Assembly (NCBI GenBank): GCA_949285905.1
Contig: CASDZV010000041.1
Location: 115,539 to 179,538 of the forward strand
Length of the DNA: 64,000 nt
Direction of reading: 5' to 3'
Origin: an uncultured Spirochaetales bacterium
GTDB lineage: Bacteria > Spirochaetota > Spirochaetia > Sphaerochaetales > Sphaerochaetaceae
Under the pieces are notes generated by a model. The model did no database searches. It had not been told where the DNA came from and saw only the letters and a list, made by a program, of their open reading frames with translations. Position numbers and translations under genes: made by a program. Shown one piece after another: positions 45,801 to 53,530 of the stretch; positions within the stretch are counted from its first letter, which is position 1, and the number at the start of each line of letters is the position of its first letter.

Positions 45801-46295
45801 GAAGAGGTTCTTGTACCAGAGCGCAGTCTCTTTTGCTTTCTCATAGTTGTCATGCAGGAGGTGCTGGGCAATTTCTCCGGCAAGACATGCAGAGAGGCAT
45901 ATGACATCCTCGCTGTGGGCTGCAAGCGATTCATGATCAATCCTTGGTTTGTAATAGAACCCTTCTTTGTATGAGATGGAGTTGAGTTCCATTAGGTTGT
46001 GATAGCCTTTGTCGCTCATTGCAAGACAGATAAGGTGATAATACCTGTTGCCGTCGGAAGAAGGAGAGCGGTCCCTTCTGTTATTCGTTATATAGAACTC
46101 GCATCCAACAATGGGGTTGATGCCTTCTTTCTTGCATGCTTCGTAGAACGTGACAGCACCGAACATATTGCCATGATCCGTTATTGCAAGTGATGTCATG
46201 CCTGTGGCTTTCGCCTTTGCCATGTATTTAGGGATAGAGGCAGCGCCATCGAGGAGTGAATAGTCTGTATGGTTATGTAGATGTACAAAGCTCAT
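42888..46295 (-). CDS. dnaE: DNA polymerase III alpha subunit
   Basis: The replicative polymerase, 1135 residues. The N-terminal PHP domain begins FVHLHNHTDYSLLDGAAS. The polymerase core includes GPGRGSGAGSLVAYA near residue 350 and the catalytic aspartates in LPDFDVDFCFEGR near residue 390. Tandem helix-hairpin-helix and OB-fold regions follow, with the tail ending VKKAWIS. It heads the leftward operon with yggT and recG. The ATG has no ribosome site. AGGACA, 17 bases, TATACT and six bases lead straight into it, which predicts a leaderless transcript. Confidence 0.97.
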   Translation of the reverse strand: MSFVHLHNHTDYSLLDGAASIPKYMAKAKATGMTSLAITDHGNMFGAVTFYEACKKEGINPIVGCEFYITNNRRDRSPSSDGNRYYHLICLAMSDKGYHNLMELNSISYKEGFYYKPRIDHESLAAHSEDVICLSACLAGEIAQHLLHDNYEKAKETALWYKNLFGDRYYLEMQDHGLPEEKKILPLILRLARECDIPPVCTNDIHYIEKDDWNAHDTLLCIGTASKKTDKNRLRYKEGEFYFRTPQEMADLFSWCPEAVENSGKIAERCHLEINFPGPILPKCTIPPEFKSDAEYLTYLANEGLKQRYPVVTEELQQRLDYELGIIIQMDFPAYFLIVRDYIHWAKTHNIPVGPGRGSGAGSLVAYATTITDVDPMKYNLIFERFLNPERVSLPDFDVDFCFEGRSQVIDYVTEHYGKDRVGQIITFGTLKPKQVVKDVCRVLDIPYEESNRICSLISDELKMTLDKAFDLEPRLKEIEARGPLYAELFDTARRLEGLNRHSSLHAAGVVIGRENLDQYVPLYADPKTGSISTQYPMTQIENCGLVKMDFLGLKTLTLIKHTVELIHKKDPAFDISKIDETDNKTFEMLCRGDSKCVFQFESDGMADILRREHPQTIEELVALNALYRPGPMQFIDQFIDAKFGRVPIKYPDPCLEDELKETYGVIVYQEQVMKVAQIIAGYTLGQADNLRRIMGKKKKEKLAEELIKFKAGAVKNGFTEEHAEEIFHILEPFAGYGFNKSHAVAYSVVAYQTAFLKANYPAEFLAANLTNEMGNPGKFTEYLNLAPKYGLKILPPSINKSEKHFNVVDGDIIYGLAGIKNVGENVVGEIIKEREAHGPYKDLMDFLSRQSEISSKTVESLIKAGAFEELGTDTATLLENLEDALLFDRSSKESTAYGQLSLFGSDDPVIGEFKMRDAEPMPIAEKLQMEKEYLGFYISGHPLDAYETEIAASVRVNLSDPDTIPLEQETSLIALVTGVRQVITKAKKEKMGIYSLQTKEGDVDAVAFPSVYEEIRDKIESDQIYGFRGTFRRKEGDTRVSFTLSSVCSPKDLKPEAVTMVHIQLRKGDTYRQEELRSIGKTLQEHEGYTPVSFTIENNSCEELRAGAMYHVDYSRTLLNELEALPLVKKAWIS

Positions 46296-46325
46296 TCTAT
46301 GAGTATAAGCGATACAGTCCTCTTT
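46296..46325 (-). promoter_or_regulatory. Leaderless-type promoter of dnaE
   Basis: On the minus strand AGGACA lies 17 bases before TATACT (46302-46307), which ends six bases before the dnaE ATG. The expected transcription start is therefore at or next to the A of the start codon. Confidence 0.5.
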
Positions 46326-46329
46326 GTCC

Positions 46330-47232
46330 TCAGCTCTCTTCGGATGGCACTGTAAGCGTTTTCTCGTTCAGATCATCGATGATTTCTCTGAGAATTCCGC
46401 TTGTGCGTGTCTTCTGAAGTGATGAGATGTTCTGGAATGATGATTCGACGAATGTGAAGATCATTGTCTCCAGTGTTCTCACTTCGCTGTCTTCAAGCGG
46501 GAAACGGAGAGACGAGAAAATGCTGTCTATATCTCGTGAATAGCAAACACCATGAGTGGGATATGTGAATGCGATTCTTGGATTGATCAGGATATCCTGA
46601 TCGAGCGTTGCCGCAAACGAGGCTGCTACAGAATTCTCCGGGTCCAGCATGAATGAGCCTATTTCCCTGAAATACTGGCAGTTCTTTTCGGAGAAAGCGA
46701 TGCGGACTCTGGAAATCATACCTTGCTGCGGGAGTATGATGCGGCCATTCCTGTCAAGGAGCCTGGTAATCTGCATCCAGCGGGAATGAAGTCTCTTTTT
46801 CTTGATGAACCTAACTTCTGCAGTGGCATCAAGTGTGATGAGCGTTCCCGGGAATGATGTTGTGAAGCCTTTTGTGGATAGCGTGCCACCTATGGTGACA
46901 CGCCGTGTTATGAGACGGCTTCCGATTGTCTGGATATTGTCTATCAGGGCTTTTGGCAGAACAGTTTTCCCTGTACTCAGTATCTCATCAAGCGTTACCA
47001 TGGCGCCGAATTCCGCAAAACGATCGTTCCGCTGGAAACGATGCAGTTCCTCCACATCCCCAAGATATATGATTTCCGCATTCATCATCCGCGAAGGATA
47101 GGAGTCTGGGCGGGACATGATGAATGTTCCTCCAGCCCATAGTGTGGATGACGGGTAATGGAGAATGATGGAGGCGTATTCTCCGAGGTTCTTAGGTGTG
47201 TGGATATCAGGAGAACTGAGACCGTCGTACAT
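46330..47232 (-). CDS. Molybdenum-hydroxylase FAD-binding subunit (CoxM/XdhB-like)
   Basis: A 300-residue protein of the xanthine dehydrogenase/CO dehydrogenase FAD subunit family. TLWAGGTFIMSRP near residue 35 matches the AGGT FAD-pyrophosphate loop. GAMVTLDEIL and RRVTIGGTLSTKG near residue 110 are the second FAD loop. The remainder is less conserved than usual. It overlaps the iron-sulfur subunit gene by 26 bases in the same operon. It would pass electrons from the 2Fe-2S subunit to NAD or another acceptor. Confidence 0.8.
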   Translation of the reverse strand: MYDGLSSPDIHTPKNLGEYASIILHYPSSTLWAGGTFIMSRPDSYPSRMMNAEIIYLGDVEELHRFQRNDRFAEFGAMVTLDEILSTGKTVLPKALIDNIQTIGSRLITRRVTIGGTLSTKGFTTSFPGTLITLDATAEVRFIKKKRLHSRWMQITRLLDRNGRIILPQQGMISRVRIAFSEKNCQYFREIGSFMLDPENSVAASFAATLDQDILINPRIAFTYPTHGVCYSRDIDSIFSSLRFPLEDSEVRTLETMIFTFVESSFQNISSLQKTRTSGILREIIDDLNEKTLTVPSEES

Positions 47233-47695
47233 TTCTCTTCCTCCTTATTTCAATGCCTTTCCGCACGATTTTTATTGCATCTTCCGGATCCATGCATGAG
47301 CACTTCACAATTGACAGTTCCTTGAGTATATCCTCGGGATCTGTGATTCCCTCTTCTATCAGGGAATCGAAGATAAGTGAACGGGAAGCATAGCACTCTG
47401 AACAGGGGTAGCTTCCTACGCTTTCATATGCTTTCTCGATGTCCTTCATGTTCCGCGATCGCCTGAATGTCTCGAATGTCGTCACGGTTTTCCCTCTGAT
47501 CTCGAAGGCAGGTACCATGCATGAAAGCATTGCCTTGCCGTCTACAAGGACTGTACAGAGGCCGCACATCTCGCCGTTGCAGTGGTTGACAGTATCTATG
47601 TCCCCTGTATTCTCTCTCAGAATCAGGGAGAGAGGTTTGTCTGAATTGAGGGAGAGGGTAAGCGTCTTCCCGTCGATAATGCAGTCTATCTTCAT
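47207..47695 (-). CDS. Molybdenum-hydroxylase 2Fe-2S subunit (CoxS/XdhC-like)
   Basis: A 162-residue protein with two 2Fe-2S clusters. The plant-ferredoxin-like cluster has CNGEMCGLCTVLVDGKAMLSC near residues 39-59. The C-terminal cluster has PCSEC near residue 97 and KCSCMDP near residue 130. The second cluster usually reads CGFCTPG and CRCTGY; here the cysteines stay but the surrounding residues differ (CSECYAS, CSCMD). It overlaps the large-subunit gene by four bases and is the middle gene of the operon. Confidence 0.82.
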   Translation of the reverse strand: MKIDCIIDGKTLTLSLNSDKPLSLILRENTGDIDTVNHCNGEMCGLCTVLVDGKAMLSCMVPAFEIRGKTVTTFETFRRSRNMKDIEKAYESVGSYPCSECYASRSLIFDSLIEEGITDPEDILKELSIVKCSCMDPEDAIKIVRKGIEIRRKRNVRRSQFS

Positions 47696-49626
47696 AGGAT
47701 CTCCTCCTTGAAGACTTCATTGATTTCCTCTGCGCTGATAGGCAGGGATGAGGCCTTGTTTCCAGCAGCCTGATGCATCGCATTGGCCAGTGCTCCAAGT
47801 GTAAGGCCACGGGCAAGCTGCTGCACAGATGAGATTGTGTCATCTGTTCCTTCGTCGGAAATGTCGATGTTTATATGACATGAAAGGGGTATGTCCATAC
47901 CATTCTCTCTCAGTGTCATGATGATTGTACGTCTGAGAGAATTCTCAAGCGATGTCCTGTCCATGATTGAAGGGAACGTGAATGAAGCCCATACTCCGGA
48001 GACAGACGGAATCATTGTAAGCTTGTCAATATGCACTTCGCATACAACTGCTCCATAGCCTGAGTTTTCGAATTCGCATGGGTAGTATGTGTTCTCTGCA
48101 TCAAATTTGATTGATACAGGCAGCTTCTCTGTTTCTTTCAGTACATTCAGACGCTTTGCGGCGCTGTCGAGCTGGAGCGTGAAGGATGCTACAATCCTGG
48201 ATAGGACATCAGGCCCGGAATCCATTGTATCCGGCCCGGGGTCGAGGAACATGACACCCTCCGGACGCCCTGGGATGATGCGGTCCGAGATTCTTTTCTT
48301 CCATAGCTTCATCGTTCCCGGATGCGTGATGGCTGAAGTGTTTATAGTGACATTCTGCTTCTGTGTGAATGTCATCATAGCGGAGAATCCTGTTTCTTTC
48401 GAAAGCGTTGTCGAAAATCCTGCGATTCCGGCACCTGTTGCCATACCAATACCCTTAAGATACCCGATGAGTCCGAATTCCTCGTTCTGGAAAGTATTTG
48501 CAGACCATTTGCGGTCAAAAGAGGATTTCGCGACAATAGTGTCTGTGCATTTTTTCTGTCCATCTAGGTCGAATCCCGGGATGTAATCTGTGAATTTCCG
48601 CTTGTCTTTTTCAATAATTGTCCTGTAGAGATGCGGGGTCGTGCCTGCTATCTCAGCAAGCCTCGAAATATGGTACTCAGTGGAAGCAAGCGCTTCGCTG
48701 TAACCAAGAGAACCACAGAATGCCGCTGGAGGTGTTGGAGATGATGTTATTTTCACAGAACCTCTGAATCCTTTCAGCGGATAAGGTGGAATGAGACCTG
48801 TCATCGCCTCTCTCTGGTACTCTTCCGGTGCGAAGGCAAATGCCCCTTGGTCGACTATCATCTCTGCTCTCTCAAAAACAGGCTTGCTTTCTTCGTCAAG
48901 CAGGACACGGCGGTGCACATTCACAGCAGGACGCGAGAAGAAGCCGTCATCCCGTATTTCAGCAGGAAGGCCTGTGCGTATTGCAGCTGTAGCTGCTATT
49001 GCAGCCAGGATAGCAGGCTCAATCAGGAATTCATCGTGCTTTGCTGTATATGGCAGGAGATGCACTAATATGTTTCTTTTCGGATAGCCTGTCGCCCGTT
49101 CTACTGTGGAGCGTATCAGCTCAACCCATTGGGAAGGAGCTTCGATGTGCATGTTCGAGCCTTCCATCCAGGCTGTAACAGTATATAGTCTGTTATTGCG
49201 CTTCGCGATGCGGGTGAGAGAGAAATGGGTTTCAGCTTCTCTGTATTTTCCTTCTGCGTTCTCATCCATTTCACCCCAGCTGTATTCGAGACTGTCTGGC
49301 AAAGGTAATGGATCGGAGGGCTCTGTGATGGCTTCTGTCGCCAGGCTGACTTCCCTCATCATCAGTACAGCAGATTCATAATCCGGTGCGAAAAGCGCGA
49401 GGACTATCTGCTCAGGGTATGAGATGTTCTCCTTCGCTATGAGCGGCATGGTACGGCCAAGGAACTCTATTGAATTATTTCCAGGCAGGTCGCTTCCTGT
49501 CAGTGCCAGAAAACGCGAATCCATCTCTGGAAGTGTGAGTGAGGCAATGCGCTCATTGCCTTTTGGCGCATGCAGCAGGATGCCGCACCGCATGTTGTAA
49601 CGGGAGAAGTTCTTTCGGTCAGCCAT
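47692..49626 (-). CDS. Molybdenum-hydroxylase large subunit, divergent (XdhA-like)
   Basis: A 644-residue protein of the molybdopterin-binding xanthine dehydrogenase/aldehyde oxidase family, shorter than the usual 700-770. The N-terminal hammerhead domain is seen from RYNMRCGILLHAPKG to TEAI. The C-terminal end GALANAMHQAAG then LPISAEEI fits the family. The segment where others have the catalytic GVGE motif reads SSVQQLARG, so the conserved Glu appears to be missing or replaced by Gln. The ATG at 49626 is the best start, but it has no ribosome site, and 49590 is an alternative. Substrate and activity are doubtful. Confidence 0.75.
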   Translation of the reverse strand: MADRKNFSRYNMRCGILLHAPKGNERIASLTLPEMDSRFLALTGSDLPGNNSIEFLGRTMPLIAKENISYPEQIVLALFAPDYESAVLMMREVSLATEAITEPSDPLPLPDSLEYSWGEMDENAEGKYREAETHFSLTRIAKRNNRLYTVTAWMEGSNMHIEAPSQWVELIRSTVERATGYPKRNILVHLLPYTAKHDEFLIEPAILAAIAATAAIRTGLPAEIRDDGFFSRPAVNVHRRVLLDEESKPVFERAEMIVDQGAFAFAPEEYQREAMTGLIPPYPLKGFRGSVKITSSPTPPAAFCGSLGYSEALASTEYHISRLAEIAGTTPHLYRTIIEKDKRKFTDYIPGFDLDGQKKCTDTIVAKSSFDRKWSANTFQNEEFGLIGYLKGIGMATGAGIAGFSTTLSKETGFSAMMTFTQKQNVTINTSAITHPGTMKLWKKRISDRIIPGRPEGVMFLDPGPDTMDSGPDVLSRIVASFTLQLDSAAKRLNVLKETEKLPVSIKFDAENTYYPCEFENSGYGAVVCEVHIDKLTMIPSVSGVWASFTFPSIMDRTSLENSLRRTIIMTLRENGMDIPLSCHINIDISDEGTDDTISSVQQLARGLTLGALANAMHQAAGNKASSLPISAEEINEVFKEEIL

Positions 49627-49698
49627 GAAAAAAGGATAACATCTCTTAAAGTACAGTGCAACGAGACGAGAAGCACATAGTGGTGCTATCATCGGGGT

Positions 49699-51807
49699 AT
49701 GAGTATCAAGGAAGAGATCGATAAGCTCACCCAGGAGCTGAAAGTGTATCAGGATAAGTACTACAAGGAAGGAGTGTCCCTTGTATCTGACAGCGAATAC
49801 GACAGGCTTACAGATAAGCTTATTGAGCTTGAGACGATGCACCCGGAACTGCAGCACCCGGATTCTCCGACAAAGCGTGTCGGCTCTGATCTGACAAATG
49901 ATTTTCCGGAAGTCAGGCATACGATTCCTGTCCTCTCCCTCGATAAAGCATACTCAGACGAAGCAGTCCTCGAATTTTTTTCCAAGTCCATTCAGAAAGA
50001 GGGCGGTGCCTTGTCCTTTGCCGCAGAGGAGAAGATCGATGGAATCTCCATGGTTCTTTATTATGAGAAAGGAATCCTTGTTCGTGCGGTGACGCGTGGC
50101 AATGGAGAAGTTGGTAATGATGTCACTCCCAACATCATGACGATGCACTCGGTACCTCTTTCCCTTCCATCTTCCGTGGATATCGCAGTGCGGGGTGAAG
50201 TCTATCTTGAAAAAGCGGATTTCGAAAGGCTTAATGAAGCTGAAGAGGATGAGACGAAACGTGCCGCGAATCCTAGAAATCTTGCTGCCGGAACTGTACG
50301 CAGGCAGAAAAGCAGTGAAGCTGGCCGTGTGCCGCTGACGATGTTCTGTTATGAAGGTTTCTGGAGCAATAAAGATGAGACGCCTTCTGATCATCTTCAT
50401 ATCCTCTCACGCCTCAAAGCCCTTGGTTTCAGAATCAATCCGCATCTCGCATTCTTCGATTCGGACAGTGCGAAGGCAGAGGCAAAACTCAGGGATGCAG
50501 GGCTGGAAGGCGAAGCTTATGCATTCTCTGAAATAGGTGAATTCATCAGAAAAAAGACAGCGGAGCGTAAAGGTCTGCCGTATGAAATCGATGGACTTGT
50601 CTTCAAAATCAATGAACTTGATGTGCGCGAACGCTTCGGATACACAGAGCACCATCCACGATGGGCTATTGCCTACAAATTTGAAGCCCCGCAGGCTGAA
50701 GCAAAGCTGCTCGATATAACAGTGCAGGTTGGGCGCACCGGACGTATAACACCTGTTGCTGAGATCTCTCCGACAAAGCTTGGAGGATCCACAATCCGGA
50801 GAGCGACACTTCACAACCAGGAGTATATTGATGAGCTGGAACTTGCGATAGGGGACACTGTCTCTATTTCCAAGCGGGGTGATGTCATTCCAGCTGTTGA
50901 GAGTGTCATTGAGAAAAATAGTGAAGGGAATACGACTTATCATATTCCTCAGCTCTGTCCTTGCTGCAATACCCAGATAGTGCAGAAGGGCGGGCTGCAG
51001 TACTGCCCGAATTATCAGTGCCCTGATCAGGCAAAAGGGCGGATTGCTTATTTTGCTTCCACTGACCAGATGGATATCGAGACACTTGGCCCGAAGACTG
51101 TGGAACTCTTGTACAATGCAGGTATTCTGCGCAGTGTTGAGGATATTTACAGCGCAGATTATTCCAGAGCGGCAGATCTCTCAGGAATAGGCGAAAAGAG
51201 CATCAAACTTCTGGAAAAAGGTATCAAAGAAAGCCTTTCCCGTCCTTTCTCTACAGTTCTTTCATCCCTCGGGGTAGCTGAAATCGGCAAGAAAAGCGCT
51301 GAGCTTCTTGTTAAGAGCGGATTTGATTCAATTGATAAAATCCTCGAGGCTTCTGACAGAAAGGATACAGCCGCCTTTGCCTCCATTGCAGGTTTCGGAG
51401 AACTTACAGGCAGTCGCATCGTCGAGGCTTTCTCATCTCCGGAACTGAGAGCGACAATTGAAGCGCTGAGGAAAGCAGGCGTGCATATGTCTGCGGCTCA
51501 GGATGAAACTGACGAAGACAATCTGGACCAGATTTTCTCTGGGCAGGTCTGGTGCATTACTGGTTCTTTCCGTACGTTCAATCCGCGGACAAAGGCGCTG
51601 AAGGAGATCGAGAAGAGAGGTGGACGCACGGTGAGTTCAGTGACTTCAAAGACGACACATCTCCTTTCCGGAACGGGTGGTGGTTCCAAGAGAGCTGATG
51701 CCGAGCGCCTCGGGGTGAGGGTTGTCACAGAGGATGAGTTTCTTTCCATGCTGGGAAGGGAAGAGGGGAATGCTGAGAATGAAGATGGTCAGCTTCTTCT
51801 TTTCTAG
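49699..51807 (+). CDS. ligA: NAD-dependent DNA ligase
   Basis: A 702-residue ligase with the adenylation domain carrying the KIDG motif (Lys near residue 112). The OB fold and the four-cysteine zinc finger (CPCCNTQIV followed by CPNYQCPDQ) come next, then helix-hairpin-helix repeats and a C-terminal BRCT domain (GQVWCITGSF) near residue 615. It joins nicks in DNA using NAD. It diverges from the molybdenum-hydroxylase operon. The ATG lacks a ribosome site, and a TATCAT hexamer ends six bases upstream, the same layout as dnaE and rsmD. Confidence 0.96.
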   Translation: MSIKEEIDKLTQELKVYQDKYYKEGVSLVSDSEYDRLTDKLIELETMHPELQHPDSPTKRVGSDLTNDFPEVRHTIPVLSLDKAYSDEAVLEFFSKSIQKEGGALSFAAEEKIDGISMVLYYEKGILVRAVTRGNGEVGNDVTPNIMTMHSVPLSLPSSVDIAVRGEVYLEKADFERLNEAEEDETKRAANPRNLAAGTVRRQKSSEAGRVPLTMFCYEGFWSNKDETPSDHLHILSRLKALGFRINPHLAFFDSDSAKAEAKLRDAGLEGEAYAFSEIGEFIRKKTAERKGLPYEIDGLVFKINELDVRERFGYTEHHPRWAIAYKFEAPQAEAKLLDITVQVGRTGRITPVAEISPTKLGGSTIRRATLHNQEYIDELELAIGDTVSISKRGDVIPAVESVIEKNSEGNTTYHIPQLCPCCNTQIVQKGGLQYCPNYQCPDQAKGRIAYFASTDQMDIETLGPKTVELLYNAGILRSVEDIYSADYSRAADLSGIGEKSIKLLEKGIKESLSRPFSTVLSSLGVAEIGKKSAELLVKSGFDSIDKILEASDRKDTAAFASIAGFGELTGSRIVEAFSSPELRATIEALRKAGVHMSAAQDETDEDNLDQIFSGQVWCITGSFRTFNPRTKALKEIEKRGGRTVSSVTSKTTHLLSGTGGGSKRADAERLGVRVVTEDEFLSMLGREEGNAENEDGQLLLF

Positions 51808-51851
51808 TATACCAACTAGCTTAAATAATGTATAAGGAGGCTGGAGGCTTT

Positions 51852-53153
51852 ATGAATATTCTTGCAGAAGAACTGAACAGAACACTCTCGGATTCCGTTG
51901 CTTACGGATTTCTGTCACCTCTTGGGAAGAGAATGTATTTCCCGAAAGGCATTGTTGCCCAGAGTGATGAAGCCAAGGAAAAGGCAAAGAAGTATAATGC
52001 CACTGTTGGCCTTGCTACAAAAAACGGTGAGCCATTCTATTTAAATGACATCTACTCTGAATTCCGGGAAGGAGCATTCAAGCCTTCTCAGATTTTCTCT
52101 TACGCACCTGGTGGTGGCGATAAAACACTCAGAGCGCTCTGGCGTGACAGTATGCTGGAGAAGAATCCGACACTCAAGGGGAAGAAGATCTCGCTTCCTC
52201 TTGTGACTGGTGGATTGACACATGCAATCAGCATGGTTGCCCAGCTTTTTGTGAGCGAAGGGGATGCAATTGTATGCCCGGATCTCTTCTGGGATAACTA
52301 TGATCTCATTTTCCGCGACCTTGTCGGTGCAGAGCCTGTGCTCTTCCCGTTCTATGGAGAGGACGGAGGCTTCAATGCAGAAGGTATGAAGAAGGCCCTT
52401 CTTGCAGCACCTGGAGATCATGTGAGAATCATCCTCAATTTCCCGAACAATCCTACAGGTTATACGCCATCTGTCAGTGAGAGAGAGCGCATAGTGGAAG
52501 CTGTGAAAACAGTGGCAGATACAGGCAAGAAAATCCTCGTCATTTCCGATGACGCATACTTCGGGCTTTTCTTTGAGGAAGGAACAGAGAAAGAATCCCT
52601 CTTCTCATATTTCGCTGACGCACATGAGAACATCTTTGCTATCAAAGGCGATGCGGCGACTAAGGAAGAAATGGTATGGGGTTTCAGAGTCGGATTCCTG
52701 ACATATGCTTCAAGAGGCTTCTCTGATGCCCATATCGATGCTCTGACAAAGAAGACGCTAGGTATGATCAGATGTACAGTCTCAAACTGTGACAGACCTG
52801 GCCAGAGCCTTATTGTTAAGGCAATGCAGGGCGGAATGCATTATAATGAGGACAAGGCTCTGCTCTTTAGTGAGATGAAAAAACGCTATGAGATTATCCA
52901 CAAGGCTGTATCAAAGCATGAGAACGATACGCTCATTACTCCATACAGCTTCAATTCAGGTTATTTTATGGCTTTTGATACTCATGGAAGAAGTGCAGAG
53001 GAGCTACGTGTATATCTCTTAGACAAATACCAGATCGGTGTCATAAACATCATGGGTGGAACACTGAGAGTAGCATACTGCTCTGTTGAGCCGGAAGCGC
53101 TTGAGGACCTGATTGATACAATCTATAAAGCAGCAGGAGAGATATGGAGCTGA
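51852..53153 (+). CDS. Class I/II PLP-dependent aminotransferase
   Basis: A 433-residue fold-type I aminotransferase. The PLP pocket is visible as NFPNNPTGYTPS near residue 195 and VISDDAYFGLFFEE near residue 230. The lysine region AATKEEMVWGFRVGFLTY is near residue 270 and the C-terminal substrate Arg is in GTLRVAYCS. The ATG at 51852 follows CTGGAGG by six bases; an earlier in-frame ATG at 51828 has no site. The family includes aspartate and aromatic aminotransferases; the substrate is not clear. Its stop lies inside the start of the next gene, so the two are co-translated. Confidence 0.88.
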   Translation: MNILAEELNRTLSDSVAYGFLSPLGKRMYFPKGIVAQSDEAKEKAKKYNATVGLATKNGEPFYLNDIYSEFREGAFKPSQIFSYAPGGGDKTLRALWRDSMLEKNPTLKGKKISLPLVTGGLTHAISMVAQLFVSEGDAIVCPDLFWDNYDLIFRDLVGAEPVLFPFYGEDGGFNAEGMKKALLAAPGDHVRIILNFPNNPTGYTPSVSERERIVEAVKTVADTGKKILVISDDAYFGLFFEEGTEKESLFSYFADAHENIFAIKGDAATKEEMVWGFRVGFLTYASRGFSDAHIDALTKKTLGMIRCTVSNCDRPGQSLIVKAMQGGMHYNEDKALLFSEMKKRYEIIHKAVSKHENDTLITPYSFNSGYFMAFDTHGRSAEELRVYLLDKYQIGVINIMGGTLRVAYCSVEPEALEDLIDTIYKAAGEIWS

Positions 53154-53530
53154 GCACGAAACTGTACATCCTTGATGATGAGGGAAAGAAGTTCATGGGG
53201 GCTGGTGTCCTCTGGCTTCTTGAGAGCATCGCGGATACAGGCTCGCTGCTAGCAGCCAGTAAGAGCATGGGGCTGTCATATACAAAAGCGCGTTCCATGC
53301 TTGAGACTCTTGAAGAGAATCTCGGAGAGAAGATTCTGGATAGGAAGAAGGGAGGATCGGAGCGCAGTGGCGCAACGCTTACTCCATTCGCGAGGGAATA
53401 TATAGCCCTTTACAGGGAATTTCAAAGAGAGGCAAAGGCCGATGCTGAGAAATGTTTTGAAAAATTCTCAGCAGCTGTCAGTAAGCTCATGGAGGAAAAG
53501 AATGAGCAGCACAACGAAGACACAGTATGA
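53144..53530 (+). CDS. ModE-like winged-helix regulator without a ligand domain
   Basis: A 128-residue protein with the ModE/LysR-type winged helix-turn-helix. The segment GAGVLWLLESIADTGSLLAA precedes SKSMGLSYTKARSMLETLE, and GGSERSGATLTPFAREYI matches the ModE N-terminal domain, where LT is followed by a conserved turn. The molybdate-binding TOBE domains of ModE are absent, as in short forms of the family. The start overlaps the aminotransferase stop by ten bases, and the end overlaps the phosphofructokinase start by 29. It might tie molybdenum supply to the nearby hydroxylase operon; that link is only positional. Confidence 0.75.
   Translation: MELSTKLYILDDEGKKFMGAGVLWLLESIADTGSLLAASKSMGLSYTKARSMLETLEENLGEKILDRKKGGSERSGATLTPFAREYIALYREFQREAKADAEKCFEKFSAAVSKLMEEKNEQHNEDTV

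Noticed and set aside
48089..48586. 165-codon plus-strand open frame inside the molybdenum-hydroxylase gene
   Set aside because: It is the antisense shadow of a well-supported gene; similar long shadows (for example 41582-41968, 44790-45509) were also dropped.
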